From NCBI RefSeq assembly GCF_000346465.2, contig NC_034010.1, positions 2,798,926 to 2,862,925 of the forward strand: a stretch of DNA of 64,000 bases, given 5' to 3'. Source of the stretch: Prunus persica. Taxonomy: Eukaryota; Streptophyta; Magnoliopsida; Rosales; Rosaceae. The position numbers and the translations under genes were made by a program. The notes beneath the pieces were generated by a model that was given only the letters and a program-made list of their open reading frames with translations, ran no database searches and was not told the DNA's origin. Numbering within the stretch: the stretch's first letter is position 1; the number at the start of each line of letters is the position of its first letter. Shown here one piece after another: positions 46,944-59,232 of the stretch.

Positions 46944-47848
46944 CCCCCCGCCTTTCCATTTTGTTCCTCAAGCTCCCTACAAATCCCTTAATACTATAGA
47001 GACATCGTTCATAAGACCCAGTCAATTGAAATTAAGCCTATCAAAGATCGTAATAATCCCCACATTATTCTCTATCATTCCATGTATATTCATCACATCC
47101 TTAGTGAAGAAGAGTGGAATAAACACCCTATGATCTAAAAGTTCTCTAGTCATATGTACAATATTGCTATTATGATTACATCGAAGCCTAGTATACAATT
47201 TTTCTTGACCAAACAACTGATTTCAATCATTCATGGTTCATCAATTTTGATAGTAAATTCAAAAGTCATTTTCCCTTCTGGTTCCTCCACTGGTGGGAAA
47301 AACATGGCCCAGTCATTGATTTTCTTCCTCCTCAAATGCAAGAATTAGTCAATTATTAATCCAATAAAAACAAATTCAAAGAGTCAGAATTATTCTTTCC
47401 CAATCTGCTTATTTTCATTGCTAAATACAAAGTTCCTTGGATCCTGAAATGGTCTTACAATGTCAATTGGGATTCTAGAGTCCTGTCCCGTCAATTTTCA
47501 GTCAAATGGTGGGATAAGTTCAAAATAGAAAGAATTGCCGATTATGTCAATACAGATTTTCCTCCAGTCAAAATTCCACAAAAGTCTTCCCAAATGCCAT
47601 CCTCCTCCGGAACGTCTCATTCTTCCCTCCCAATTGAAGGAAGATCAAAGGCAGAGTTACAAGAAATTGCCCAGCAGTTAATTCTTCAAGCTTCTCAAAT
47701 GGAAGATGAAGATGATGATGCCTCCCCAAAGTCCCAGACATCTACCAGTCAGCCTCAACAGTCACCCAGTCAAAAGGATTCCGCCCAGAAATTGCGGTGG
47801 GCAGATTATCAAGATAGTCAAGATCCATATGATCTCAATTCAGACTAG
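46944..47848 (+). pseudogene. ORF2, copy F (function unknown)
   Basis: Homologous to ORF2 of A and B: the KYKVPWILKWSY block near 47423, FSVKWWDKFK near 47500, and an acidic tail ending SQDPYDLNSD (piece 47594-47848). The N-terminus is lost in the gap; stops occur near 47137 and 47357. Confidence 0.7.
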
Positions 47849-48190
47849 TCAAAAGCAACTTTCCTTAATAGTCATCATGGGCTAGTTAAAGCAATAGTAA
47901 AAGTAAATTCTCTGACAAAGTTAAAGCACATAGTAAAAGCAAAAGTTTTCGCGTGCTTCTACAGTCACCCTCTTGAGCATCCAATGTTGCCGACACTCCC
48001 TTAGTTCGCTCTTTAAATAGAGGCATTCGCCTCAGTTGTAATCAAAATGTAACTTAGTCTTAATTTTCAGTTTTCAAAGTTTTCTCTGATACTTCCTCAA
48101 AGAAACTACCACTGTAAACCATGAGAAGTGAGACTTCCTTATTGATTGGCACTCAAAGAGACTACCACTAAATCACCTCTAAGTAAGACA
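47849..48190 (+). promoter_or_regulatory. 35S-type promoter and 3' region, copy F
   Basis: TATA-like CTTTAAATAG (48011-48020) is followed by CCTCAGTTGTAATC, a transcript-start context matching copy B. It faces right, into the CACTA-type DNA at 48273. Confidence 0.55.
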
Positions 48191-48272
48191 CTATATATAT
48201 ACACTTTCTTTCATACACACATACATGTATACACATGTGCAAAGTGGTGATTTAGTGAATAGTTAAGTAAGA

Positions 48273-49297
48273 CACTACAACAAAATGTTGCTTTAGCGAT
48301 GATTTTGTCAGCGAGGAATTATATTTTCTTGTATAAGTAGCCTTTCGGCGAGGAAAATGTTAAATTCTTGCAAAATGTGACTTGAATTTCGTTTTCAAAT
48401 TGGACCAAGCTATAGCGACGACAAGTTAGATGCAACGACAAACAATATGGACGTTGTAGATTTTCACAGCGACAGACTATTGTTTTCCTCGCGGAAAGTG
48501 TGGCGGAATTTTTGACAATTCCCTCCAAACCTATAGCGACAAACCTTATATAATCCTTGCAATAGAAGACTTTTAACGAGGAATTAATTTCCTCGCAGTA
48601 TGTCTCCCACATTATTTTCACAATCCATTAACGAGGAAATAGTTGTTTCCTCGCGGATAGTGTAGTAGGAATTTTGGACAATTCCCTTCAAACCTATAGC
48701 AACAAACAATATATAATCCTCACAATAGAAGCCTTTTCAAGAGGAATTAATTTCTTCGCAATATGTATCCCAAATTATTTTCACCATTTATGTATGAGGA
48801 AATAGTGTTTTCCTCGTGGAAAGTGTAGCGGAAATTTTTGACAATTCCCTCCAAACCTATAGTGACAAACATTATATATTCCTTGCAATAGAAGACTTTT
48901 GATGATGAATTAATTTCCTTGCAATATGTCTCCCACATTATTTTCACCATCCATTAACGAGGAAATAGTTTTTTCCTCGCAAATAGTGTAGTAGAAATTT
49001 TTGAGAATTCCCTTCAAACCTATAGCAACAAACAATATATAATCCTTGCAATAGAAGCCTTTTAGTGAGGAATTAATTGCCTCGCAATATGTCTCCCACA
49101 TTATTTTCATAATTTATTAAGGAGGAAATAATTTTTTCCTCACTGAAAGTGTTGGCGGGAATTTTTGACATTTCCCTCCTAAGCTATAGCGACAAACAAT
49201 ATATAATCCTCTCAATAGAAGCTTTTTAACGAGGAATTAATTTCCTCACAGTTTGTCTCCCACATTATTTTTCACATTTTTTAAAGTACCACAATTT
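48273..49297 (+). mobile_element. CACTA (En/Spm-type) end with subterminal tandem repeats
   Basis: Starts CACTACAACAAAATG, the typical CACTA terminus, followed by GCGAC- and CGAGGAA-type subterminal motifs. No matching TTTTGTTGTAGTG end and no transposase are visible downstream, so the element is a truncated or decayed end. Confidence 0.6.
48484..49297 (+). repeat. five tandem units of 162-163 bp
   Basis: Units begin at 48484, 48646, 48809, 48972 and 49135 (TTTCCTCGC...). Each holds palindromes of GAGGAA-TTAA-TTTCCTC and CGAGGAAA..TTTCCTCG type and the phrase CTCCCACATTATTTTCA. The fifth unit is the most diverged. Confidence 0.85.
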
Positions 49298-49299
49298 TT

Positions 49300-50400
49300 C
49301 AGCAAAATTAAAATAGGATTGTTATTTAAAAAAATAATAATAAGTAAAAAAAAAGGTTTAAATTTTGTTACTACTTTATTTTTTAATTCAAAATTAGATT
49401 TTGTAGAGTTTCATGGTGAAAATAATGTTACAGTGAGTTTATAGGATTTTAGCTTGTATTTTCTTATTTTTAATTTATTTATTGTCGATTTTAGAAGTTA
49501 AATCATAGGGAACTAATATGAAATAGATGAGATTGACACATGTCAGCTTCTTACGGTATCTCCATCAGCTTTCAGAAATTTGGCCCTATCATATTATGAC
49601 ACGTGTCCCTGTCTGATTATCTTTTGTTTTTATCTTAAATAATGCATAAAAAATTAAATAAAAATTACAAAAAATACACTGAAAAATGCTACAAACTCCT
49701 TACAAAATAGTCATCATTACGGAGATCTAAAATCATAATTCCATGTATTTTAATTAATGGGTGAAAATTGAATCAAAGAAACAATAGTGCATTGGATAGA
49801 ATGTATTGATTTGTCTATGAAGAAAGTTAAGTTTTTATTATTGCTTTGTATTTTTATAATTTATCATTATATTTTTGGTGCTTTAAAGAGAAGAGAATAT
49901 CACAAGGAGTTTATAGGAATTATCGGTGTATTTTTGGAATTATTTATTTATTCATTATGTCATTTTCTTGTAATTTATTGTGTTATAGAAGTAAACAATT
50001 CATAAGAAATTAAATTAAAACCAGAAAAATACACCAAAATTGCTACATACTCCTTACAACATAGCCTTCGGTAACAGAGATCTAAATTCATGATTCAATA
50101 TCTGAGTTAATGGTAATCAATGGATGAAAGAAACAAGATTATAAGGTGGTATAATGTTTTGATTTGTCTATGAATAAAATTGAGTTTTTGTTATTACTTT
50201 ATAAGAAATATTTGACATGTGTTAGCTTTTTAAAGGCTCTCTGTCAGTATATATGACATGTGGCCATATATCATGGTGACATGTGTCCTTTTCTTGTTAT
50301 TTATTATTTTCATCTTAAACAACTCATAAAAATGATATTCTAAAAAAAAATTGTTATTTATTATTTTTATCTTAAAGAATTCATAAAATTATTTTCGCGT
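49300..50400. other. AT-rich DNA with a diverged direct duplication
   Basis: No gene. Segments around 49500-49850 and 50010-50340 share an order of phrases (GACACATGTCAGCTT / GACATGTGTTAGCTT, AATGCTACAAACTCCTTACAA / TTGCTACATACTCCTTACAA, TTGATTTGTCTATGAA), indicating an old duplication, perhaps interior of the CACTA-type element. Confidence 0.5.
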
Positions 50401-50439
50401 GAGTGCCTTCTTTTTCACAAAATTTTCATTTCGCAGTTT

Positions 50440-50689
50440 TATTCCTTTGAAATTGCCCTCTCTTGTCCCTAACCTAACCACAAACCCGCTCTCTCTCTTC
50501 CGCTCTCTCTAGCCCCAATTCTCTCCCTCTCTCTCCAGCCCAAACCCTCCATCCTTCTCTTCCATTTAGCAACCTTTCAGGATCACAAGACACTCACACT
50601 TCTAAGCTCTCAAGGTAAGCCTCTCTCTCCTTGGCCACTTTTATTCTGGGAGGAAAAAAAACACAATCTCAAATTCGTTAAAAACCTAA
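50440..50689 (+). other. CT-rich stretch resembling a plant 5' UTR with splice donor
   Basis: A CTCTCTCT-rich block (50485-50545) is followed by CTCTCAAGGTAAGCC (about 50610), a good donor consensus. No coding exon follows within the window. It may be a lost gene's leader or part of a transposon. Confidence 0.3.
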
Positions 50690-51651
50690 GGGTCCGTTTG
50701 TTATCCTATTCAAAAAAGTGAACTTAAAAACTATGAGTCTTTTCAAAACATGAGTTTTCAAATACAAATTTTAGGGAAAGTCTAGTAATGTTTTCAGAGA
50801 GCATTTTCATAGAATGTTTTCATAGAAGGAAAACGAAAAAATGAAAACGCATTTTCAGAGAACAAAAACGTGTCTGGTAGCTTAGTTGAAAACTGTTTTC
50901 AGAGGACAAAAACAGTGAAAACGCGTTTGGCAGTAATATATGAAAATGACAAAAACAGTGAATATGTATGTAACTTTAATTAAAAGGAAATATGTTTTTT
51001 TAATACAACATTATGTAATCAATATGTGAGTTTCAAAAAAAAAAAAAATAGTAGGTATATTATTTTTAAAAAGTATTTTTTAATCATCTAAAAGAATATC
51101 ATTTAAAAAATAGAATATCTGTATTTTCTTAGTTTTTACCCAAATTGAATTGGGTTTCTTCAATTTTTTAGAATTTCCATACACAATTACCGAACTCCAG
51201 TTTCAATTCTAAGTAAGCACGTATGAACTCGCTTGGTATTGTAATATTTTTTATTGTCAAATAAAAGGAAATAACAGAGTTTTTGGAGTAGGGTTTTTCG
51301 TTTATGTTTGATTAGAGTTAAATGTGGTGAGTAGGTTGTACTTATTAAAATTACATTTGTTTCACAATTCAAAATATTCTTTTTGGTCATTTTATATTAG
51401 GATACATTAGTAATTCAATAAATAGTTTGATAGTATGGTGTACTCAGTTAATTCTAGGGTTCGTTTAGCAGTACTAAAAAAAGAAGAGGAAAATCTCACT
51501 TTTTTTTGTTTTCAATAATTTGGGTGTTTTTGAGTTTTTTTGGGTTTAGGTTTTTCAAAATGGGCCTACCAAACGGGTTTTTGGGGTTTTGGACTTAAAA
51601 TCTGTTTTTGAGTTTATAAAATTGGATCCAAGTAGGATACCAAACAGCCCC
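50690..51651. mobile_element. 962-bp PIF/Harbinger-like non-autonomous element
   Basis: Imperfect TIRs (GGGTCCGTTTGTTATCCTA versus GGGGCTGTTTGGTATCCTA, 16 of 19 matching) flanked by the 3-bp duplication TAA (50687-50689 and 51652-51654), as expected for PIF/Harbinger. Confidence 0.7.
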
Positions 51652-51654
51652 TAA

Positions 51655-53848
51655 GGCCATCTCCAGTCATAGGACTAAATGTAGTCCAGGGCTAAAAATT
51701 TAGCCCCCCAAAATATTAATTTTTTTAAAAATAGTGCATGACTAAATTTTTCCATCTCCAGCCATGCAGGGCTATATTTTAGGATCCTTCATATTTTATT
51801 ATTTTAAAAAAAACTATGGTACAACACTCATACATTCCACAACTATATATTGTTTAATTTAATTAAACTACTATTTGGAGATAGTATTCCATATATGACA
51901 TGTATTAAGAACAAGATTTCTGAAATGTGGAATGAAATGAGTGGGAGACGTATTTATAGACAAATTTTAGGTTTTTAAATTTTTAAAAGAAATAATAATA
52001 AAGCCAACAAACGCAATTAAAAAAAAAATAAAAAACTGGAAGGGTTCAAGGGTCTAACCTCCAACGGTCATGACCCAGAATTTTTTATAATTTTTTTAAA
52101 CAACACCAAACATTTAAAAACGTGAAGACATAAAAAAAAAACATTATAATTAAAAATAAAAATAAAAAGAACAGGATGGGTTTCAATGTTTGAGCTCAAC
52201 GGTTATGAACAAGATTTTTTAATTATTTTTTTTAAAACAACACTTGAAAAGATGGCAAAAGCTGACCACATTTATTATTTATAAAAAAAATATATAAAAA
52301 CAAAGGGGAATGGGTAGGTGTGGATTCCAACAGTCATTGCCAACAAGAAATATTCAAAAACTTTTTAAAAATATATATATATATATATATCCAGCTTTTA
52401 AAAAGAGGAGTGGGGAGTGCTTTAATGATTGATTATTGAAAAGCACATGGATGGGGCCCATTATAAATTTGGCCTAGGCCAAAATTGGGCTACATTTGAC
52501 CCAGTTGGAGGGCTAAGGCCATCTCCAGTCATGGGCTATATCCCAAATATAGCCCTAAATTAATGCAAAACTCATCTCCAGCCATGGGTTAAATAAAATT
52601 TTGGTAAAATTTGAAGGGCCACATTTGGCCCTTTAGCCCTCCAACCAGGCCAAATGTAACCCAGCTTTGGCCTAGGCCAAATTTATAATGGGCCCCATCC
52701 ATGTGCTTTTCAACAACCAATCATTAAAGCATTCCTCACTCCCCTTTCAAAAAGCTGGATATATATATATATATATATATTTTTAAGAATAATGCTACTC
52801 TTATCACATTTGTATACCACATCTTTATACCATCTTATGTGGCAGCTGAGGTGGACAGCCACATCAATTAAAATTATTTAATATTTTCTTTTCTTTTATG
52901 ATTTATTCCAATATTTATTTTTCTAATTGTCTTAATTAAAATACACTTTATTGATTTAATTGATGTGGCATATAATATGGACATGCCACATCATGTGGTA
53001 TAGAAATGTGGGATAAAAATGTGGTAAGTGTAGCATTACTCTTTTTTTAAAGCTTTTTGAATGTTTCTTGTTGGCAATGACTGTTGGAATCCATACCTAC
53101 GCACTCCCCCTTCTTCTTCTTTTTCCTTTTTTTTAAATAATAACTGTGGTCAACATTTTTACCATCTTTTCAAGTGTTGTTTTAAAAAAAAAAAAATTAA
53201 AAAATCTTGTTCATAACCGTTGAGCTCAAACATTGAAACCCATCCTGTTCTTTTTTATTTTTTATTTTTTTATTTTTATGTCTTCACGTTTTTAAATGTT
53301 TGGTGTTGTTTAAAAAAATTATAAAAAATTCTGGGTCATGACCGTTGGAGGTCAGACCCTTGAACCCTTCCAGTTTTTTATTTTTTTTAATTGCCTTTGT
53401 TGGCTTTATTATTATTTCTTTTAAAAATTTAAAAACCTAAAATTTGTCTATAAATACCTCTCCCACTCATTTCATTCCACATTTCAGAAATCTTGTTCTT
53501 AATACGTGTCATATATAGAATATTGTCTCTAAATAGTAGTTTAATTAAATTAAACAATATATAGTTGTGCAATGTATGAGTGTTGTACCATAGTTTTTCT
53601 CAAAATAATAAAACATGAAGGATCCTAAAATATAGCCCTGCATGGCTTGAGATGGAAAAATTTAGCCATGCACTATTCTTTAAAAAATTAATATTTTGGA
53701 GGGCTAAATTTTTAGCCCTATGACTGGAGATGGCCTAAAGGGCCAAATGAGGCACTCCAAATTTGGCCAAAATTTTATTTAGCCCATGACTTTTGCATTA
53801 ATTTAGGGCTATATTTGGGATATAGCTCATGGCTGGAGATGGCCTAAT
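51655..53848. mobile_element. large palindrome of nested GGCCATCTCCAG-type elements
   Basis: Left arm 51655-52512 pairs with right arm about 52632-53737, apart from a 255-bp insertion in the right arm. The centre 52514-52631 itself pairs with 53738-53848. All four ends show GGCCATCTCCAG next to TAA, consistent with Harbinger/Tourist-like termini. No coding capacity. Confidence 0.75.
52787..53041. mobile_element. 255-bp MITE in the right arm of the palindrome
   Basis: Ends GAATAATGCTAC and the reverse of GAGTAATGCTAC; the TIR continues as CTTAYCACATTT...ATACCACAT. The uninterrupted left arm of the palindrome shows the empty site, confirming the insertion. Flanks TTTTTAA / TTTTTTTAA suggest a target duplication of 7-9 bp, but the T-run blurs it. 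Confidence 0.78.
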
Positions 53849-53849
53849 G

Positions 53850-54430
53850 TCCCTCTACTTTCAATTTCATAATGGGTGATTTTATTGGCACCCCATTATT
53901 TGCTCTTTACCCCATACTAATTTTAAATATGAATAACATATTTTACCCTTGTACACAATTACCGTTAAGGATAAAAAAAAATTTAAAATTAAAATTAAAA
54001 TTGCTCACTACACCCCACATATGTTCCTGCAACCCTAGTTTGACTTGACTTTTTTCTCAAACTATCATGTTCCTAAACCCTAAGCCCTAGATTTATACGT
54101 TTATATTGGTGAAAAAATATCTTGTATTTATTCATGAAGGGTGAGATTGAAGTTAGAAAGGCTTCGAATGAGGTACGAGTTTATTTTTTGGCGTTTTGCA
54201 AGTTTAGTATTTTATAATAGTCGCTGGTTCACATCAGTACCAAACGCGACAGGTAAATTCGGTGGGATGCCACCGAAATGTTGCACCGTTTTCGATTGGG
54301 TTTGACCGATCATGAACTTAATATTCGATGGAGATCTACCATAACATGGAACGTAGTTCAGTGGTTCACTACCGAACTTTTACCTGCGTTTCAGTGGCAT
54401 CCAACCGAAATGTATTTATTTTTTCAGTAA
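53850..54430. other. gene-free flank upstream of the FAR1/MULE gene
   Basis: AT-rich, then from 54220 a stretch with repeated ACCGAA / TTCGGT motifs. No supported ORF. Confidence 0.5.
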
Positions 54431-54434
54431 CTTA

Positions 54435-56790
54435 TTGCCGACCACAAATTTAATGCAAGCTATTTTGATCTTACTCTCATTGAAGGAACAAAAACAAGGT
54501 GACGCCCCTGCTGAAGGCAACAATGTGGGAACAGAATGTGTAATTGACTATAGTGATCAATTCACAACTTATTCGGTAATTATTTGTCTGAAATCCTTTT
54601 TAGTATCATTAACGTGGCATTAATGTTTCAAATTTTATGTTTAAATAATATGAGTTTTATGTATAGATATTCAATGGTAGAGATGTATTACTTAGATAGG
54701 CTCGTGCACAAGAAAAAATAAATAATATTGTCATTGTAATTAAAAGGTCTGATTATGGAGGTGAGGGCAAGAGGAGACCTCGTGCAATACTTGCTTATGA
54801 GAGGAATAGTAACTATAAGTCTTGCAAGTCTAGTGAGACAACTGATATAAGGTCGAATGCAAATAGTGATACGAAAAAATGTGGTAGGGACACTGGTACC
54901 AAGAAATGTGGATGCCCATTCTTGTTAAAAGGTGTCAATATTGGTGATGAGGATGATTGGAAGTTGGAGGTGGTTTGTGGAGTACACAACCATCCTATTT
55001 CAGAGTATCTTCAAGATCATTCATTTGTGGGGCGACTTTCTGAAGAGGAGAATGCCTTGTTGGTGGACATGTCTAAGAGTTTGGTGAAACCCAAAGATAT
55101 TTTGGTCACCATTAAAGATAGAGATGCAATGAATGTTTCAACTATGAAGATAATATACAATGCTAGGATTCGAAATAGAACCAAAGAATTTGCTGGGAGA
55201 ACCCAAATGCAACAATTGCTTACTAAGCTATCCGAACACAATTATATTGAGTGGCATAGGACATCTGATGATATTGTAACTGACCTGTTTTGGACACACC
55301 ACATTAGTATTGATATTTTGCGTGCATTTTCACATGTACTTATCATGGATTGCACCTATAAGACTAATAGGTATCGTTTCCCACTATTGCAAAATGTGCA
55401 GGTGATATCTACTAATATGACATTTTCTGTTGCGTATGTATATATGAATGCTGAGAAGGAAAACAATTACACATGGGCATTGACTGCATTGAGGAGTTTG
55501 TTGGATGATAATTGTCTTCCTGGTGTTATTGTCACCGATCGAGAGTTAGCACTCATGAATTCTATTACGTCTATATTTCCGAAAGTACGACATTTATTAT
55601 GTAGATGGCATATTAACAAAGGCGTGTTGGCAAACTGCAAAAAGTTATTTGGGACCCTCAAATAATGGAAGCAATTTAATGAGGATTGGAATACTTTGGT
55701 TGGTTCAGAAACGGAGGAGGAATATTGGTGTTGTTTGCCACAGATTGAGTCTAAGTTCAGTGAATTTCAAAAAGCTCTTGAATACATACATGAAAATTGG
55801 TTAAATCCATTTAAGGATAGGTTTGCGGCTACATGGACAGACACTTGTATGCATCTTGGATCGACGACCTCAAATAGATAAGTATTATAGTCAACTTTTG
55901 ATATGTAAATTTGAACATTTATTTTCCTTCAGGAAAATTTATTATTGTTATCAACAGAACGAAAAGTGCACATGCAAAGTTGAAGCGACAACTCCGCTCA
56001 AGCCAACTTAACTTTGAGAGATCATGGGTAACTATACACTCATTGTTAGAGCTAGAGCACACAGAGATTAAGGCATCTTTTGAAAATAGTCTATGTTTTA
56101 TTCAACATAGGTTCAGGCATCCGGAGTTGAGAGAGTTAGTAGGTTTTGTTTCTATAAAGGCTTTGAGTGTCATTGTGTGCGAGTCAGAAAGGTAAATTCA
56201 GTTTACTTATTACATGTACATATATGGTTTACAGAGTTAACATTGTAATTGTTTTTTGCAATCAGGTTAGAGACAAATAGGGTAGATGCTTTATCATGTG
56301 GTTGTGCTATTCGTCGAACCCACCAATTACCATGTGCACATGAAATTGCGGAGTATAGAGAGCGTGGTGTACCAATACCTTTTGATGTCGTGCATTCACA
56401 TTGAAGAAAATTATATCTCATCAATATAGGAAACAGTAGTCATGGCATGAAATGACTGCTTATGATCTTCCTGCTGCATTCCAGTATGTGAACAATCAAA
56501 CAGGACAGAAATTACACTATGTTGGTCATTCCTTGGTAAATATTTGCTGGATCCAGGTTTTATTCTTTTCTTTTTTCCTTTTTGTAACACATATAATTAA
56601 CAAATAAATATGACTGAGACTTGGAAAGTATTGAAATTACAGGGAACTTTGACTGCCCTTGCCGCCTTCTCCCAAGAAAAGCTGTTAAACCTGCTAAGAT
56701 CAGCTGCTTTGCTTAGTCCAATTGCTTATCTTGGTCAGATATCGCCGTTTGGAAGAACTGCTGCCGACATATTTTTAGCTCAAGTAACAT
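54435..56790 (+). pseudogene. FAR1-family / MULE transposase gene, decayed
   Basis: Encodes the domains of FAR1-RELATED/MULE-derived proteins in order: a FAR1 zinc-finger region (CGCPFLLKG, then VCGVHNHP, near 54910-54990), a MULE transposase core (MDCTYKTNRY near 55350; VTDRELALMNS near 55535; LCRWHINKG near 55600) and a SWIM zinc finger (CGCAIRRTHQLPCAHE, about 56300-56345). The main exon starts at 54667. Breaks: TAG at 54697-54699 (usual Trp), TAA at 55663-55665, a splice donor after TTSNR reading AT instead of GT (55878-55879), and TGA at 56402-56404. Later exons are at about 55950-56191 and 56266-56404. Whether it was a domesticated host gene or a transposase is open. Confidence 0.8.
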
Positions 56791-56843
56791 AACTCTATGA
56801 ACTTATATTTTATTTTGAAATTATGGGATTCTTAGTTCATTCA

Positions 56844-57315
56844 TGTTAGAATTCATTGTACTTTGCAGTTTTGTAAGGTGGTTTTGAGAGGAAAAGAGAA
56901 AACACAGAGAAAATGTGAGAGAGAACGTTGCTGCTTTTGTAACTTTTCTAATTGATTCCAATTGTATTGCACTCTACATGTATGTAAGTGTGTGTGAGAG
57001 AGAATCTAATTCTCTAACAGATTTACAAAGCATATTCAATCCTAGCCTTTGATTCTAGCATCCTATGAGATGAATCCATTTGTCATAATCCAATGCTTAG
57101 ATCCTAGACTAGCTAAGAGATCACTTGGACTATGATCCAAGGGCTCAAATTACATTAAGACAGAAAAGAAAAAAAATTTAAAAGAAACTAAAGTTCATAG
57201 ACTGTAACATAAAACGACTGAGTAACTTCTGCTCCAAAGGCATTCAGCTCCAATGCATTCAGCCCAAATGCTTTCATCTCAAATGCTTCCAGCTCAAAGG
57301 GTTTAGACATCAACA
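56844..57315 (-). repeat. LTR of the Ty1-copia element (3' LTR)
   Basis: 472 bp, TG...CA. Differs from the other LTR by G/A near 56889 and T/G near 57277. The adjoining purine tract on the minus strand reads GGGTTAGAAGGGAG (57316-57329). Confidence 0.92.
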
Positions 57316-59232
57316 CTCCCTTCTAACCCTTTAGCTGATTTCACACCAAGTAAGTCTCTTAGATACACAAAGCGATCCTTGGACAAAGCTTTGGTTAGAA
57401 TGTCAGCAATCTGATCTTCTGTTTTGCAGTAGATTAGTTCAATCTCCTTTGCTTGAATAGCTTCACGAATGAAGTGAAACTTTCTACTGATATGTCTGGT
57501 TTTCTGGTGGAAAACTGGATTCTTAGCCATTGCTATGGCAGAGGTGTTATCACACAAGATTGGTGTACCTTCCACTTGCTCTTCACCAAAGTCTTCAAGA
57601 ACAAACCTTAGCCACTTAGCCTGTGATGTTGCTTCAGCAGCACTGACGTATTCTGCCTCTGCAGTAGACAAAGCTACTGTATTTTGCTTAATGGATGCCC
57701 ATGAGAACATACCAGATCCTAGTGTAAATGCATAGCCTGAGGTGCTTCTTCTATCATCTTCACTTCCTGCCCAGTCACTGTCACAATACCCTATCAAAGT
57801 GGCTGACTTCCCCTTTATGAACTCAATTCCAAAATCCAGTGTGCCTTGGATGTATCTCAATACCCTCTTGGCTGTTCCCATGTGTTTTTTAGTAGGATTA
57901 TGCATGAACCTAGCAAGCAAGCTAGAAGCAAACATTATGTCTGGTCTTGTAGCTGTCAAGTAGAGCAGACTACCAACAATCTGTCTATACTCATTCTCAT
58001 TTGCTGCCTCACTCCCATCTTCCTTGCACAGCCTCTCACTTGCAACTAGTGGAGTCACCACAGATTTGCAGTCCTTTAGACCAAACTTCTCAATTACTTT
58101 CATTGCATATTTCTTCTGATGAAGAAATGTGTGCTTATTGGTCTGCACAACTCCCATGCCAAGGAAATGATAGAGCAGGCCGAGATCAGTCATCTCATAG
58201 TGCTTCATCATGTCATTTTTGAATTCTTCAAGCAATTTCACACAACTTCCAGTATAAACAATATCATCCACATAAAGTGAAACAATAAGAATACCTGAAG
58301 TGTCACTTGTTTTGACATACAGTGTTGCCTCACTAGGACTTTTCTTGAATCCTGCCCTGTTGAAATACGAATCTATCTCATCATACCAGGCTCTTGGAGC
58401 CTGTTTTAGTCCATACAGAGCTTTGTTCAGCTTGTACACCCTGATTTCTTCATTTTCTTTAACAAACCCTTGTGGCTGCTCCACATAAACTTCTTCTTTT
58501 AACACTCCATTTAGAAATGCAGACTTGACATCCAATTGGTACAAATTCCATTCCTTCTGTGCAGCAAGAGCAATCAAGGTCCTAATGGTGTCCAACCTTG
58601 CTACAGGAGCAAATGTTTCATTGTAGTCTATTCCAGGTTTCTGTGAGTAGCCCTTTGCCACTAATCTGGCCTTGTTCTTTTTGCACAGATCCATCAAGAT
58701 TAAGTTTCGTCTTGTAGACCCATTTGACACCAATGATTGGTTTACCAAATAGTCTGTCCACTAGTGTCCATGTGTTATTTTTTTCAATCATCTCCAGTTC
58801 AGCCTTCATTGCATTTCTCCATGACTCATCAAGGTTTGCATCTTCAAAGCTCTCAGGTTCAACAATGCAAATGTTGCACTGAGCCATGATTTCATTTACA
58901 CTTCTCCATTTCTTTGGTGTGTGGTCAATGGCTTGTGAGCTTCCACTTATTCTCTCCTCTTGCAGGATAGTGTTTTCACTCATTTGAGTTGATGCATCCA
59001 AGTCTTGACTTGGTTCATCTTGCACTGTGGTTCCTGCATCCATTTGCAGTGGTGTGTCCAAGTCTAGACTTGGTTCACAGTTCTGATTTTCTGCAGGCAT
59101 AGAAACTGTTATTTCTCCCTTTTGTTCATTTTCCCACTTCCATAAACCATCCTCATCAAAGTGCACATCTCTGGACAGAATTATTCCTAGAGCTTGGATC
59201 AAATATCCTGTAACCTTTTTCACACAGGCCAT
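57303..59232 (-). pseudogene. reverse transcriptase and RNase H of the Ty1-copia element
   Basis: The piece 58618-59232 holds the integrase/reverse transcriptase linker (ESWRNAMKAELEMIEKN). The piece 57303-58748 holds [36 protein letters not shown], the catalytic YVDD and the copia RNase H ([38 protein letters not shown]). One frameshift near 58690 separates them; the long second piece is otherwise intact. Confidence 0.9.

Larger units (their letters stand above)
42612..48190 (+). mobile_element. endogenous florendovirus-like copy F
   Basis: Plus-strand copy from mid coat to the 3' promoter region. It repeats coat sequence already present in E, so E and F are not one continuous genome. It is interrupted by a 575-bp hAT-type element and a 100-N gap. 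The right limit is near a TA-rich stretch (48193-48202). Confidence 0.8.

Noticed and set aside
39912..47848. E and F as one continuous virus genome
   Set aside because: Coat sequence is repeated on both sides of the 42428-42611 junction, so they are separate copies.
48319..49110. Three similar minus-strand ORFs of 66-100 codons
   Set aside because: They follow from the 162-163-bp tandem repeats. Frames are not kept from unit to unit and no domain is seen.
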